From an uncultured Bradyrhizobium sp. (GTDB lineage Bacteria; Pseudomonadota; Alphaproteobacteria; Rhizobiales; Xanthobacteraceae), in contig NZ_CAKZHY010000095.1 of the NCBI RefSeq assembly GCF_936928535.1, positions 184,511 to 248,510 of the forward strand: 64,000 nt of DNA, written 5' to 3'. Below, piece by piece: positions 52,475 through 62,622 of the stretch. The position numbers and the translations under genes were made by a program. Within the stretch, counting starts at the first letter, position 1. Every line of letters starts with the position of its first letter. The notes beneath the pieces are model-generated. The model did no database searches. It worked only from the letters and a program-made list of their open reading frames with translations, and was not told where the DNA came from.

Positions 52475-54145
52475 TCAGCTCGCCCAATACCAGGCCAGCG
52501 CGTTCCAGGATTCCGTGCGCGTATTGCCATTCGGCACGAAACCGTTGATTCCCTTCTTGAGGCCTTCGACCGCATTGTTCTGGTACAAAGGAAGGAAGGG
52601 TAGATCGCGACGGACAAGTTCCTGGATGCGAGCGTAGATCACGCGCCGCGCTTCCGGATCGAAGATGCGTGCGCCCTGGTCGAGGAGGGCATCGACCTCC
52701 GGGTTTGCGTATTGCGCAGTGTTCGAGCCGCGACCGCCCTTCGCTGCGATCGAGCGCGAGTGCAGGCGATTGGTGACATCAGGGTCGGCGCCGATCAGAT
52801 ACGAGCTGCCGACGATCACGGAATCGAATTGCGATTGCACCCAAAAATCGCCCCACATCACGGCGGCGGGCAGGTTCGATATCTTCATCTCAACGCCGAG
52901 TTGCGCAAAGGTCTGCTGCAGGAACTGCTGCACCTGTTCGCGAAGGGGATCGCCCGACGTGGTCGAATTGGTAAAGGACAGGCGAACGCCGTTCTTGGCA
53001 CGAATGCCGTCCGCGCCCTTTGCCCAGCCGGCCTGGTCGAGGATCTTTCCCGCGCGATTCAAGTCGAATTGGTGCAGGGGCAGATTGGCGTTGAAAAAGA
53101 AGGACTGCCGCGGCATGAACGTCTCTGTCGGCACCGGCACTCCATAATAGAGCCCCTGGATGATCGCCTCCTTGTCGATCGCCGCGTAAAGCGCCTCGCG
53201 AACGGCAAGTTCCTTGAACTGCGGCCGCTCGAGGTTCAGGTAGAAGGATTCGAACGAGGTCCTTGGAACGAGTGTCACCACACGGTTCGGTAGCGTCTTG
53301 GCTTCCCCATAATGATCAGGCGTGATGTAGGGCTGACCCACGAGATCAATGTCGCCGCTCTTGAACTGGGTGTAGAGGACGGTGAGATCGGGAATGTATT
53401 TGAAGACCAGCCTCTCGATGTGAGGACCTTCACCGAAATAGTCGGGGTTGGCCACAAGTTCGAGATGATCGCCGGCGACCCGCTGGCCCCACTTGAACGG
53501 TCCGGTGCCGACCGGCGCCTGATTGAAGGCGGCGTTGTTCGGATTGGCCTCCTTCTCGAGGATGTGCTTGGGGACGATGAAGGTTTCGGTCAGGAAGGAC
53601 AAATAAGGCGCAAAGGGCTCTTCCATTCGCCACGAGATCTCCGTCGGCGAGATCACCGTGATGTCGCGCACCAGGGCATGGCCGGCGGTGCGCCAGCTGC
53701 GGAAGTTGGGATTCACGATCAGCTCGAGTGTGAACTTCACGTCCTCGGCGTTGAACGGCGTGCCGTCGTGCCAGCGAACGTCGTCACGCAGGCGGATGCG
53801 CCACTTCAGACCGTCCTCCGAGATTCCGCCATTCTTCAGGTCCGGTACTTCCGCCGCAAGGTTAGGCTGAATGACGCCTTGAGGATCGATGCGGAAGAGC
53901 GCATCGAAGACCGAGAAATGCACGCCATCATCGACTTCGATGTGTACCATCAGAGGATTGAAGACGGTCGGCTCTTGCCCGAGCCCGACGATCACCCGGC
54001 CGGTCGGCTTCTCCGCAGAGGTACGTGCGAAGGCGGGCTTGCCTAAGAGGTTCGGCGTCATGAAGACAGCAGCTCCGCCGAACGCCACCATCCGCAGGGC
54101 ATCGCGCCGCGAGTAGTTCGATGAATCCGCAGAACGCTTGGTCAT
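52475..54145 (-). CDS. Oligopeptide-type ABC binding protein, family 5
   Basis: The 556 residues carry a Tat signal (SRRDALRMVAFGGAAVF) and then the family 5 layout: RVIVGLGQEPTVFNPL, LKWRIRLRDDVRWHDGTPFNAEDVKFTLE in parts, and long binding lobes. Family 5 carries peptides, opines, nickel or larger amines. Its start overlaps the ATPase stop by four bases (ATGA), so they are coupled. Confidence 0.92.
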   Translation of the reverse strand: MTKRSADSSNYSRRDALRMVAFGGAAVFMTPNLLGKPAFARTSAEKPTGRVIVGLGQEPTVFNPLMVHIEVDDGVHFSVFDALFRIDPQGVIQPNLAAEVPDLKNGGISEDGLKWRIRLRDDVRWHDGTPFNAEDVKFTLELIVNPNFRSWRTAGHALVRDITVISPTEISWRMEEPFAPYLSFLTETFIVPKHILEKEANPNNAAFNQAPVGTGPFKWGQRVAGDHLELVANPDYFGEGPHIERLVFKYIPDLTVLYTQFKSGDIDLVGQPYITPDHYGEAKTLPNRVVTLVPRTSFESFYLNLERPQFKELAVREALYAAIDKEAIIQGLYYGVPVPTETFMPRQSFFFNANLPLHQFDLNRAGKILDQAGWAKGADGIRAKNGVRLSFTNSTTSGDPLREQVQQFLQQTFAQLGVEMKISNLPAAVMWGDFWVQSQFDSVIVGSSYLIGADPDVTNRLHSRSIAAKGGRGSNTAQYANPEVDALLDQGARIFDPEARRVIYARIQELVRRDLPFLPLYQNNAVEGLKKGINGFVPNGNTRTESWNALAWYWAS

Positions 54146-55833
54146 AACGTCTCTCCTTGCTTGGGGTATTCGACGTAGCCATCATGTTGGAGCATGCCCC
54201 CGGGCTGCTCGCCGGGGATCGCTGCCACCAGTTCACGCGTGTAACTGGATTTCGGGTCGAGGAAGATCTGGGACGGCGGTCCGCGTTCCACGATCTGTCC
54301 TCGATGCATGACCGCGATTTCATCGCAGATCTGGCTGGCGACGCGCAGATCATGCGTGATAAAGATCATCGAGACGCCCGTCTCGCGCTGAATCTGGTCC
54401 AGCAGCTTCAGGATCTGGGCCTGGATCGATACGTCAAGCGCAGAGACCGCTTCGTCGGCAATCAGCAGCTTTGGTTTGAACATCAGAGCCCGGGCGATGC
54501 CGATGCGCTGGCGCTGCCCGCCGGAGAACTCGTGCGGATAGCGATCGAAAGCCCCTGAATCCAGGCCGATATGGGACAGAAGCTCCCGCGCCCGCTCACA
54601 GGCTTCGCTGTAGCGCATCCCATGCGCGACCGGACCAACTGTCAGAATTTGCCCGACCGTCGACCGCGGATTGAGCGAGGCAAAAGGATCCTGGAAGATC
54701 ATCTGAATTTTTGGCCGCAGCGGCCGAAACTTGGCTTCGGAAAGCTGAGCAAGGTCGCGACCCTCGAACAGAATCGAGCCGCTGTCGCTCTCCATAAGCT
54801 TGATCAGCAGCCGGCCGAGCGACGATTTTCCCGAGCCGCTTTCGCCGACGACGCCCAACGTGCGCCCCGACGCTAGATCGAAAGTGACGCCATTGACCGC
54901 GGGCACGATGCGCTGCCTACGGAAAAGTGCGCTGCCGCTGCGATAGGTCTTTACAAGGCATTCAACCTTCAGGATGGGTCCCCTATCGGCAGCATCCAGC
55001 GGAGCACGGTCCGTGCCGGTCAGGTGCGGCACGGCCGCGATCAGGCGCCGCGTATAGAGGTGGCTTGGCGACGTCAGCACCTGTTCGGCACTACCCTGCT
55101 CCACGCAATGGCCTTTCTCCATCACCACAACGTAGTCGGCGATCTCGGCCACGACGCCGAAGTCATGGGTGATGAACATGATGCTCATCCCCTTGCGGCG
55201 CTGAATGTCGCGGATCAATTTGAGGATCTGCGCCTGCGTCGTCACGTCCAGTGCGGTGGTTGGCTCATCTGCAATCAGGATCGCGGGCTCTAGAGCCAGA
55301 GCCATGGCGATCATCACGCGCTGCCGCTGTCCGCCCGAAAGGCGGAATGGATACTGGTGATACATGAGCTGCGGATCGGGCAGACCCACTTCAATCAACA
55401 AGTCGATCGCCCTGCTGCGACGGGAGACCGGCGTGCCGACATCGTGTGCGACCATCACCTCCTCGATCTGCGCGCCCACAGTCATCAGCGGGTTGAGCGC
55501 CGAGAGAGGGTCTTGAAAGATCATTGAAACGACGCGGCCGCGCAGGCCTCGGAGCTTGTGGGGCGAGAGGCCGACGATGTTGACCCCATCCAGGTGGATC
55601 GCACCAGAGGAGACCCGGATCGCCTTCGGCAGAAGCCCCATGATCGCGTTGGCGGTGACCGACTTGCCCGATCCGGATTCCCCGATGATACAGAGAATCT
55701 GTCCACGTTTCAGATCGAAGGAGATGTTCTCGACGGCGTGGGTCCGCTCCATTCCTTCAGGCAGACTGACGGTCAGCTCGCGCACAGACAGCGCGACATC
55801 GGCGGGGCTTGCCAGCTGGATGCCAGAGGCCAT
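54142..55833 (-). CDS. Fused DppD-DppF ABC ATPase
   Basis: One 563-residue chain holds two ATPases. The first (~10-265) has GESGSGKS, LSGGQRQRV and ILIADEPTTALD. The second (~290-555) has GESGSGKS, FSGGQRQRI and LLIADEAVSALDVS. In the second, the residue after Walker B Glu is Ala rather than Pro, a common DppF variant. The ATG at 55833 has AAAGGAGAGG upstream; the longer frame adds a basic stretch without support. It leads the operon, with a 656-base region before the divergent oxidase. Confidence 0.9.
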   Translation of the reverse strand: MASGIQLASPADVALSVRELTVSLPEGMERTHAVENISFDLKRGQILCIIGESGSGKSVTANAIMGLLPKAIRVSSGAIHLDGVNIVGLSPHKLRGLRGRVVSMIFQDPLSALNPLMTVGAQIEEVMVAHDVGTPVSRRSRAIDLLIEVGLPDPQLMYHQYPFRLSGGQRQRVMIAMALALEPAILIADEPTTALDVTTQAQILKLIRDIQRRKGMSIMFITHDFGVVAEIADYVVVMEKGHCVEQGSAEQVLTSPSHLYTRRLIAAVPHLTGTDRAPLDAADRGPILKVECLVKTYRSGSALFRRQRIVPAVNGVTFDLASGRTLGVVGESGSGKSSLGRLLIKLMESDSGSILFEGRDLAQLSEAKFRPLRPKIQMIFQDPFASLNPRSTVGQILTVGPVAHGMRYSEACERARELLSHIGLDSGAFDRYPHEFSGGQRQRIGIARALMFKPKLLIADEAVSALDVSIQAQILKLLDQIQRETGVSMIFITHDLRVASQICDEIAVMHRGQIVERGPPSQIFLDPKSSYTRELVAAIPGEQPGGMLQHDGYVEYPKQGETL

Positions 55834-56489
55834 AAGAGCATCCTCTCCTTTCACGCCAGTGCCGCCATCTTGTTGCGGCCGGCGCCTTCGGATCCTTGCG
55901 CCCGCACGCTCCCTAGGCAGGTCGATGATTCGCCGCTCAACTTGCCGTTCCTTCATTGGAGGCTGCGACATGATTCAGGTCTCTTCGCGCATGAAGCAAG
56001 AGCTGTTGCTCAGAGCGCAGCGCCGACCCAATCGGCCATTTCGATCAAAGCGAACCTCAGCTGACATCCGCGTCATGACTTGATCGCTTCTGCGAAGGCC
56101 TGCTTCTGGACACGGCTCATGCAAGTTGCCCTTCCCGCGGACCTTGGCCGATCGATCGATTGGTTCTGCCGATCTTGACGATTTGAATCACCCCGGAGTC
56201 GCCGAAAACGGCATCGAAGCAGCAGGAACTTCTGAAAACGTAGTCCGATTTGGCATTTCGGTCTGCGCCGCCGGCCCTGCCGTGGCGCTTGCCAGGAAGC
56301 GCGCAATGGATCGCAGAAGCGCGTGCATCGGTCTCGCCGCTGCAAGCTGCAACGCAAGCAAAGTATTTTCGCAATAATTGCCTATGTCAAAGGCAGTAAA
56401 CCGCAGGATATTCGGTCTCATGACCAAAGTCCGCGGCGCCTGCCGCAATTCCTCGGTTACGCTACGCAACCACCGGAGATCCCAGTCCG
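55834..56489. other. Divergent promoter region of the amine/opine cluster
   Basis: The 656 bases between the ATPase gene (minus) and the oxidase gene (plus) contain no frame that looks like a protein. Two opposing frames at 56073-56377 overlap each other and look random. This is where an AsnC-type regulator could act on both sides. Confidence 0.55.
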
Positions 56490-57815
56490 ATGAGCGCGCC
56501 GCTCCTGCATATCGAATCCAGTCCATCCCTGCCTCGTGAGGCGGACGTGGTCGTCATCGGCGGCGGCGTCGTGGGCGTGTTCACGAGCTACTACCTCGCC
56601 CGTCGCGGCCTCAAGGTTGCCTTGCTCGAGAAGGGCCGCGTCGCCGCCGAGCAGTCCAGCCGCAACTGGGGATGGTGTCGGCAACAGAACCGCGACGCTC
56701 GCGAGTTACCGCTTGCGACCAAGAGCCTCGATCTCTGGGAGAGAGTCGCCGAGGAGACCGGTGAAGATCCGGGTTTTCGCCGCTGCGGGCTGTTGTATCT
56801 ATCGAACGAGGAAAGCGAGCTGGTGGGCTGGGCCAGGTGGCGAGACTTCGCCAGAACGGTGGGCGTCGCGACGCACATGTTGAGTGCGGAAGAAGCGAAC
56901 GAGCGAGGCAAGGCGACGGGCCGCAAGTGGAAGGGTGGCGTCTTCTCTCCAACGGACGGAACGGCAGATACCTCAAAGGCGGTCCCCATCGCCGCGCGCC
57001 TGATCATGGCGGCGGGAAGCACAGTGCACCAGCAATGCGCGGCGCGCGGCCTGGAGCTCAATGGCGGCCGGGTCAGCGGCGTGGTGACCGAAGCCGGCAC
57101 GATCCGGACGAAAACGGTGGTCATGGCAGGAGGCGCCTGGGCGTCTTCGTTCTGTAACCAACTGGGAGTTCGTTTCCCGCAGGCATCCGTGCGCCAGTCC
57201 ATTCTCGCCGTCGCCCCCGGCGCCGCCAGCCTGCCTGATGCTCTTTACACCGGGCTCGTCTCGCTCACCCGGCGGGGCAATGGCGGATACACGCTCGCGA
57301 TCAGTGGGCGGGCGCGAGTTGACCCGACGCCGCAGCAATTCAGATTCGTCCGCGAATTCCTGCCCATGTTCGCTCGCCGGTGGCGAAGTCTCAGCCCTGG
57401 GGCTTTCGAGGGACTGCGGCAGGGCCATGAAACCCTGGCTAAATGGCGGCTGGATGAGGTGACGCCGATGGAGCTGAACCGGACGCTCGATCCTCGCCCC
57501 GACATGAAGCAGATTCGGGCGACGCATCGACGAGCCTGCAGGCTGCTGCCGGCACTCGAGCATGTCGAAATCTCGAATGTCTGGGCCGGCTACATCGACA
57601 GCACACCGGACGGCATCCCCGCCATCGGCGAAGTTCAGTCGATTCCAGGGTTCATCCTGGCCGCGGGCTTCAGCGGCCACGGCTTCGGGATCGGCCCAGG
57701 GGCCGGGCATCTGATCGCAGACATCATTACGGGCAGCGCGCCAATCGTCGACCCCCGCCCCTACCGGCCGGAGCGGCTGAAGATGAACGCCTGGGGCAAG
57801 GTCAGCGAGTTCTAG
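56490..57815 (+). CDS. FAD-dependent amino acid oxidase-like protein, paralog of 43885
   Basis: The 441-residue protein has VVVIGGGVVGVFTSYYLARRG and then the same QSSRNWGWCRQQNRD block as the minus-strand oxidase at 43885-45207. GFILAAGFSGHGFGIGPGAGHL is at the C-terminus. The ATG has GGAGA upstream. The two paralogs bracket the importer and enzymes. They may oxidise related substrates or the two steps of one path. Confidence 0.88.
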   Translation: MSAPLLHIESSPSLPREADVVVIGGGVVGVFTSYYLARRGLKVALLEKGRVAAEQSSRNWGWCRQQNRDARELPLATKSLDLWERVAEETGEDPGFRRCGLLYLSNEESELVGWARWRDFARTVGVATHMLSAEEANERGKATGRKWKGGVFSPTDGTADTSKAVPIAARLIMAAGSTVHQQCAARGLELNGGRVSGVVTEAGTIRTKTVVMAGGAWASSFCNQLGVRFPQASVRQSILAVAPGAASLPDALYTGLVSLTRRGNGGYTLAISGRARVDPTPQQFRFVREFLPMFARRWRSLSPGAFEGLRQGHETLAKWRLDEVTPMELNRTLDPRPDMKQIRATHRRACRLLPALEHVEISNVWAGYIDSTPDGIPAIGEVQSIPGFILAAGFSGHGFGIGPGAGHLIADIITGSAPIVDPRPYRPERLKMNAWGKVSEF

Positions 57816-57928
57816 GATGCAGTTTCTGCCCCGGTGGGAAAAAATGCTGGTTGGTGTTATGACAACGCGTATGACGCTGAAGCCTCGAAGCCTTGACGCC
57901 GCCCTCGGCTCCATCTCATGGCATTGCT

Positions 57929-58405
57929 ATGAAGCTCGATAAGCTCGACATCAGGATTTTATGCGAACTGCAGAAGAACGGGCGGATTTCCAACGTCGAG
58001 CTCGCAGAGCTGATAAACCTATCCCCGAGCCCGTGCCTGATGCGAGTCAAGAGGCTCCAGTCGGAGGGTTTCATCACCGGCTATTCCGCCCAGATCGATG
58101 TTGCCAAGCTCGGACAAACTCTAACCGTCTTCGCTGAAATCACCCTCAAGAATCACCGGCAGATCGATTTCGCGCGCTTTCTCACGACGATCGAAAAGAT
58201 TGATTCCGTCGTCGAGTGCCATCTCGTTTCGGGCGGATACGACTATCTCGTCAAGTTCATCACGGCAGGGATCAGCGAATACCAGGCGGTCATGGAACGC
58301 CTGGTCGAGATGGATATCGGCATCGACAAATACTTCAGCTTCGTCGTGTTAAAGTCGCCGATCGTGAAATCCCATCTGCCGCTCGAAAGCATCTTCAACA
58401 GCTGA
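57929..58405 (+). CDS. Lrp/AsnC-family regulator
   Basis: This 158-residue regulator has a helix-turn-helix (LDKLDIRILCELQKNGRISNVELAELINLSPSPCLMRVKRL, in parts, ~2-50) and an AsnC/RAM ligand-binding domain (VVECHLVSGGYDYLVKF). The ATG at 57929 was used rather than a TTG upstream. These proteins respond to amino acids. Its position after the oxidase and beside the aminotransferase suggests that it senses the amine or amino acid of this cluster. Confidence 0.9.
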   Translation: MKLDKLDIRILCELQKNGRISNVELAELINLSPSPCLMRVKRLQSEGFITGYSAQIDVAKLGQTLTVFAEITLKNHRQIDFARFLTTIEKIDSVVECHLVSGGYDYLVKFITAGISEYQAVMERLVEMDIGIDKYFSFVVLKSPIVKSHLPLESIFNS

Positions 58406-58439
58406 AGAGCGATCTGGCGACCGACGTGCAGGCACATGA

Positions 58440-59816
58440 TCATCGCCTCATCGCCGCGCGAACGTCCTTGTCTTCGAGCGTCTGATCGAGCGTCTTCCTG
58501 GTCCGCTCGATGATGCCGTCGATGTCCGCATCCGTGCAGCACAGCGGCGGCGCATAGCCCAGCACGCCTTGCGCGAAGGCACGGATGACGAGACCGTTGT
58601 CCCAAGCGCGGTCAAAAATGCGGCGCGCCGCATCGGCTTCCGCCGGCAGCGGCGTTTTGCGTTCCTTGTCGGTGACGAGCTCGATCGCGGCCAGCATGCC
58701 GCGACCCCTGACATCGCCGACAAGCGGATGATCCGCCAGCGCGCGAAGACCCTCCATCAGGCGGTGCCCGGCCTTGCGGCCGTTCTCCAGCAAACCGTTT
58801 TCGTAGAGGTCGAGGCACGCGAGCCCGACAGCTGCGCTGACCGGATGGGCGGAATAGGTGTAGCCGTGACCGACGGCCGCCTTGCCGGCGCCATCGGCAA
58901 TGGTGTTGTAGACGCGGTCGGACATCAGAACGGCTCCCATCGGGACATAGCCAGACGTCAGTCCCTTTGCCACGGTCATGAGATCCGGCACGACGTCGTC
59001 CTCTTCACAAGCGAAGAGCGGACCGACACGGCCAAAGCCGGTGATAACCTCATCGGCAATGAACAGAATGTCATGCTCCTTGCAAACAGCGTGCATGGCC
59101 TTCAGCCAGGACGGCGGCGGAACGAGAACGCCCCCCGAGCCCTGTATCGGCTCGACATAGAAGGCGGCAACGCGATCCGCGCCCAGTTCGGCGACTTTCG
59201 TCCGCAGGGCCGCGACCGACGCATCGATGATCGCCTGCGGGTTCGGGCCGACGGGATTGCGATAGGCATAATGCGACGGGATTTTGTGCTGCCAGCTATG
59301 GGGCACCCCGAAGCCCGCATGAAAGGCCGGTAGCGCGGTCAAGCCGGCCCCTGCCGTCGACGATCCATGGTAGCCAGACTCGAGCGAAATGAACTGATCC
59401 TTCTGTGGCGTCCCTTTGGCATGATAATAGTACCGAATGAACCGGATCGTGCTGTCGACGGCATCGGAGCCGCCCAAGGTGAAATAGACATGGTTCAGAT
59501 CGCCAGGCGCCAATTCAGCCAGCCTCGCGGCGAGCCGGATGGCCGGGTCGGAACCCAACCCGAAATAACCCGTCGCATAAGGCAGTTCGCGGAGCTGCCT
59601 CGTCGCGGCTTCAATGATGCTGTCCTGTCCGTAACCGGCATTGACACACCACAGGCCGGCGAAGCCGTCCAGCAATTGATGGCCCGAGACATCGGTCAGC
59701 GTCGCGCCCCTGCCTGACTTCAGCACGCGAACGCCCGTCGCCTCGTGGCTGCGATAGGATGAGACCGGATGAATCAGATGCGCGCGATCGAGTTCAATCA
59801 GCGAGTTGCTCAACAT
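58440..59816 (-). CDS. Class III aminotransferase (omega-amino acid type)
   Basis: The 458-residue PLP enzyme has D255 in FIADEVITGFGRVG, the PLP lysine K284 in TVAKGLTSGYVPMGA, and GGSDAVDSTIRF near 115. The family includes beta-alanine/omega-amino acid:pyruvate and putrescine aminotransferases. The ATG at 59816 has a strong GGAGGACAAC; the longer frame does not. The aldehyde product would be a substrate for the succinate-semialdehyde-type dehydrogenase at 60957. Confidence 0.9.
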   Translation of the reverse strand: MLSNSLIELDRAHLIHPVSSYRSHEATGVRVLKSGRGATLTDVSGHQLLDGFAGLWCVNAGYGQDSIIEAATRQLRELPYATGYFGLGSDPAIRLAARLAELAPGDLNHVYFTLGGSDAVDSTIRFIRYYYHAKGTPQKDQFISLESGYHGSSTAGAGLTALPAFHAGFGVPHSWQHKIPSHYAYRNPVGPNPQAIIDASVAALRTKVAELGADRVAAFYVEPIQGSGGVLVPPPSWLKAMHAVCKEHDILFIADEVITGFGRVGPLFACEEDDVVPDLMTVAKGLTSGYVPMGAVLMSDRVYNTIADGAGKAAVGHGYTYSAHPVSAAVGLACLDLYENGLLENGRKAGHRLMEGLRALADHPLVGDVRGRGMLAAIELVTDKERKTPLPAEADAARRIFDRAWDNGLVIRAFAQGVLGYAPPLCCTDADIDGIIERTRKTLDQTLEDKDVRAAMRR

Positions 59817-60159
59817 GTTGTCCTCCAGATCAACCGCGGCGCTTGTGCGGCCACCACGATGTTCTCGCACTCAACATAGGATGACCAAGACAGCAGTTGC
59901 TCCCGGGCTGGACATGGACGAAGAGCATTTCGACTGCCATTTCCGATCGGCGCCGCATCTTATGCCAGCATCGGCCCGCGCCAGGCATTGGCGCTCAGAT
60001 CGGAGGGCGCCTTTTCGTGCAACTCTCTGCTATAGCTCCGATCCGCTTCGACACAATCTGCTCCCGGTCGCCGCGACATCGGTGCTTTATCTTGTCGGGT
60101 GCTCGCTATGCTCTCTGTCGTACCGGCAAGCGGTGCAAGAGATCGCAAGGATTGGAGCT
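59817..60159. other. Divergent promoter region
   Basis: The 343 bases between the aminotransferase (minus) and the HAD gene (plus) contain only an uninterrupted but random-looking extension of the HAD frame. No operator was recognised. Confidence 0.5.
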
Positions 60160-60849
60160 ATGGCGACGTTCAGACCCAAATACATCACCTTCGACTGCTA
60201 CGGCACGTTGACGAATTTCGACATGGCCGGCGCGGCCACGCGCGTCTACGGCTCGGAGCTCTCGCCAACGGCCATGGCAAAGCTGATCAAGGATTTTTCA
60301 GCCTACCGCCTGGACGAGGTTCTCGGCGCCTGGAAGCCGTATTTCGAGGTCGTTCACAATGCGCTGGAGCGCGCGTGCAAGCGCAACGGCATCGTGTTTC
60401 GGCCGGAGCATGCCAAGCGCATCAACGACGAGATCCACACCTGGGGGCCGCATGCCGACGTCCCGGCGGGTCTGGCCAAAGTTGCCACGGAGATTCCGCT
60501 CGTCATCCTATCGAATTCGATGAAAAATCTGATCATGTCGAATGTGGACAAGCTCGGCGCTCCCTTCCACATGGTCATCACAGCGGAGGAGACCGGCGCC
60601 TACAAACCACAGATGAAGGGCTTCGAGTACATGCTCGACAAGCTTGGCTGCGGCCCGGAAGACATTACCCACGTTTCCTCTTCCTTCCGCTACGACCTGA
60701 TGACCGCCTACGATCTCGGCATCAAGAGCAAGGTCTGGGTGAATCGCGGTCACGAGCCCGCAAACCCCTTCTATGAATACACAGAGGTCGCTGACATCGG
60801 AGGGCTCGCCGCGGCAGTCGGTCTCGAGCCCCTGCGCAAAAGCGCGTGA
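60160..60849 (+). CDS. HAD hydrolase, L-2-haloacid dehalogenase-like
   Basis: The 229-residue protein has the nucleophile D12 in ITFDCYGTLT. VILSNSMKN holds the motif II serine, AYKPQMKGF the motif III lysine, and VSSSFRYDLMTAYDLGIKS the acidic region. The size and cap fit type II haloacid dehalogenases, but acid phosphatases of the same superfamily cannot be excluded. The ATG at 60160 has GGAG upstream. A bidirectional terminator follows. Confidence 0.82.
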   Translation: MATFRPKYITFDCYGTLTNFDMAGAATRVYGSELSPTAMAKLIKDFSAYRLDEVLGAWKPYFEVVHNALERACKRNGIVFRPEHAKRINDEIHTWGPHADVPAGLAKVATEIPLVILSNSMKNLIMSNVDKLGAPFHMVITAEETGAYKPQMKGFEYMLDKLGCGPEDITHVSSSFRYDLMTAYDLGIKSKVWVNRGHEPANPFYEYTEVADIGGLAAAVGLEPLRKSA

Positions 60850-60902
60850 CGATCGCTTCGGAATCTTCGCCGAGAATCAAACCTCGAGCTGCAAACGAAA
60901 AC

Positions 60903-60927
60903 GGGGGCGGTTAAGCCGCCCCCTTTT
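60903..60927. terminator. Bidirectional terminator between HAD and gabD-like genes
   Basis: GGGGGCGG and CCGCCCCC flank TTAAG. The plus strand is followed by TTTT, the minus strand by GTTTTC. It ends the convergent genes on both sides. Confidence 0.8.
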
Positions 60928-60956
60928 CCTGTTTCAGCGGCAGATTCGACGGCTGC

Positions 60957-62414
60957 TCAGACCAGCCCGCCAACATGGAGCGCCTTGGTCTCGAGATATT
61001 CTTCGATCCCGAGCTGGGATCCCTCCCGTCCAAGGCCCGACTGCTTGACACCGCCGAACGGCGCAACCTCCGTCGAGATCAGGCCGGTGTTCAGGCCGAC
61101 CATGCCGAACTCCAGCGCCTCGGCAACGCGCCAGGAGCGCTTGAGGTTTTCAGTGTAGAAATACGCGGCAAGGCCGAACGGCGTGCCGTTGGCGATCGCA
61201 ATCGCCTCGTCCTCGGTCTGAAACCAAAAAAGCGGAGCGACCGGCCCGAACGTCTCTTCTGAAGCGAGCAGCATCTCAGTCGTCGCACCACCGAGCACGA
61301 GAGGCCGGGCATATTGCCGACCTTCCGGCACCGCCTCACTCTGCGCGATGATCTTTGCGCCCTTATCCAGGGCGTCCATGACGTGCCGCTTGATCTTCTC
61401 GATCGCCGCACGGTTGATCATCGGCCCGATTACGACCCCCTCTTCGGTGCCGGCTCCGACCTTCATTTTGGCGACCTGGCTGGCGAGCTTCTGTGCAAAG
61501 GCGTCGTAAATGCCGGATTGAACGAGAATGCGATTGCAGCAGACGCATGTCTGCCCGCCATTGCGGAATTTCGACGCAATCGCCCCCTCGACGGCGCGAT
61601 CGAGATCGGCATCGTCAAAGACGATGAACGGTGCATTGCCACCGAGCTCGAGGCTGAGCCTCTTGATGTTGTCGGCGGCGCCCTTCATCAGCAACGCACC
61701 GACGCGCGTCGATCCGGTGAATGAGATCTTGCGGACGGTTTCGTTGGCCATCAGCTCCTGGCCGATCTCCGCAGGCATGCCCGTCACGATGTTGATCACG
61801 CCCGCCGGAATTCCAGCCCGCTCGGCCAGAACGGCAATGGCTAGTGCCGAAAAAGGCGTAAACTCGGACGGCTTGATGACGACGGTACAGCCCGCAGCAA
61901 GCGCCGGCGCCACCTTGCGTGTGATCATCGCATTGGGGAAATTCCAGGGTGTGATGATCCCGCAGACGCCGACCGGCTCTTTCAGAACCAGAATGCGGCG
62001 ATCGACGGTGGGCGCCGGGATTGTCGATCCGTTGATGCGGCGGGCTTCTTCTGCAAACCATTTGACGAAGGATGCCCCGTAACGGATCTCTCCGAGCGCC
62101 TCAGCAAGCGGCTTGCCCTGTTCCAGCGTCAGCAGAAGCGCCAGATCCTGCTCATGCCGACGCATAAGCTCATACCAGCGCTCCAGCAGCGCTGCGCGCT
62201 CTGCATGAGACTTGGTCTTCCACTGCTTGAACGCAGCCGCCGCTGCGTCGATTGCTGCCCTGGTCTCGTCTCGGCCCATATCGGGTATGGTGCCGAGCAC
62301 TTTCTGGCTGGCGGGATCGATGACATCAACGCTGGCTTTCGTGCTCGCGTCCAGCCAAGTGCCGCCAATCAGCGCTTGCTGGCGAAACAGATCCTTGTCC
62401 TTCAACGCAATCAT
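60957..62414 (-). CDS. gabD: Succinate-semialdehyde dehydrogenase
   Basis: The 485-residue aldehyde dehydrogenase has the SSADH pattern: TPWNFPNAMITRKVAPALAAGC, the general base E256 (LELGGNAPFIVFDDAD) and C290 in GQTCVCCNRILVQ. It oxidises succinate or glutarate semialdehyde to the acid with NAD(P). It would finish breakdown of an omega-amino acid begun by the aminotransferase. Confidence 0.9.
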   Translation of the reverse strand: MIALKDKDLFRQQALIGGTWLDASTKASVDVIDPASQKVLGTIPDMGRDETRAAIDAAAAAFKQWKTKSHAERAALLERWYELMRRHEQDLALLLTLEQGKPLAEALGEIRYGASFVKWFAEEARRINGSTIPAPTVDRRILVLKEPVGVCGIITPWNFPNAMITRKVAPALAAGCTVVIKPSEFTPFSALAIAVLAERAGIPAGVINIVTGMPAEIGQELMANETVRKISFTGSTRVGALLMKGAADNIKRLSLELGGNAPFIVFDDADLDRAVEGAIASKFRNGGQTCVCCNRILVQSGIYDAFAQKLASQVAKMKVGAGTEEGVVIGPMINRAAIEKIKRHVMDALDKGAKIIAQSEAVPEGRQYARPLVLGGATTEMLLASEETFGPVAPLFWFQTEDEAIAIANGTPFGLAAYFYTENLKRSWRVAEALEFGMVGLNTGLISTEVAPFGGVKQSGLGREGSQLGIEEYLETKALHVGGLV

Positions 62415-62622
62415 GTGCTTGCTCCTTCTTCGGGCACGACCTCGCCATCACGGCCTTGTTTGCGCGTGGCGAGGCGAAGCCGTCTCGTGCGAGCAGTACA
62501 GGACCGCACGCCGCATTTTTCATTGATATTGAAGTGTCTGGCCGCGCTGAATCTGGTCAGGCGTGGACCCGGAGGTCGAATATTCTGAGGGGCCGCTTGA
62601 TCGTGCTGCCCTCAGCATCGTT

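Noticed and set aside
56073..56377. Two opposing small frames in the divergent region before the oxidase
   Set aside because: They overlap each other, have no ribosome sites and read as random sequence.
59806..60159. N-terminal extension of the HAD protein by 118 residues
   Set aside because: The added part is Arg/Ser/Cys rich and unlike the family; GGAG before the ATG at 60160 gives the normal HAD start.
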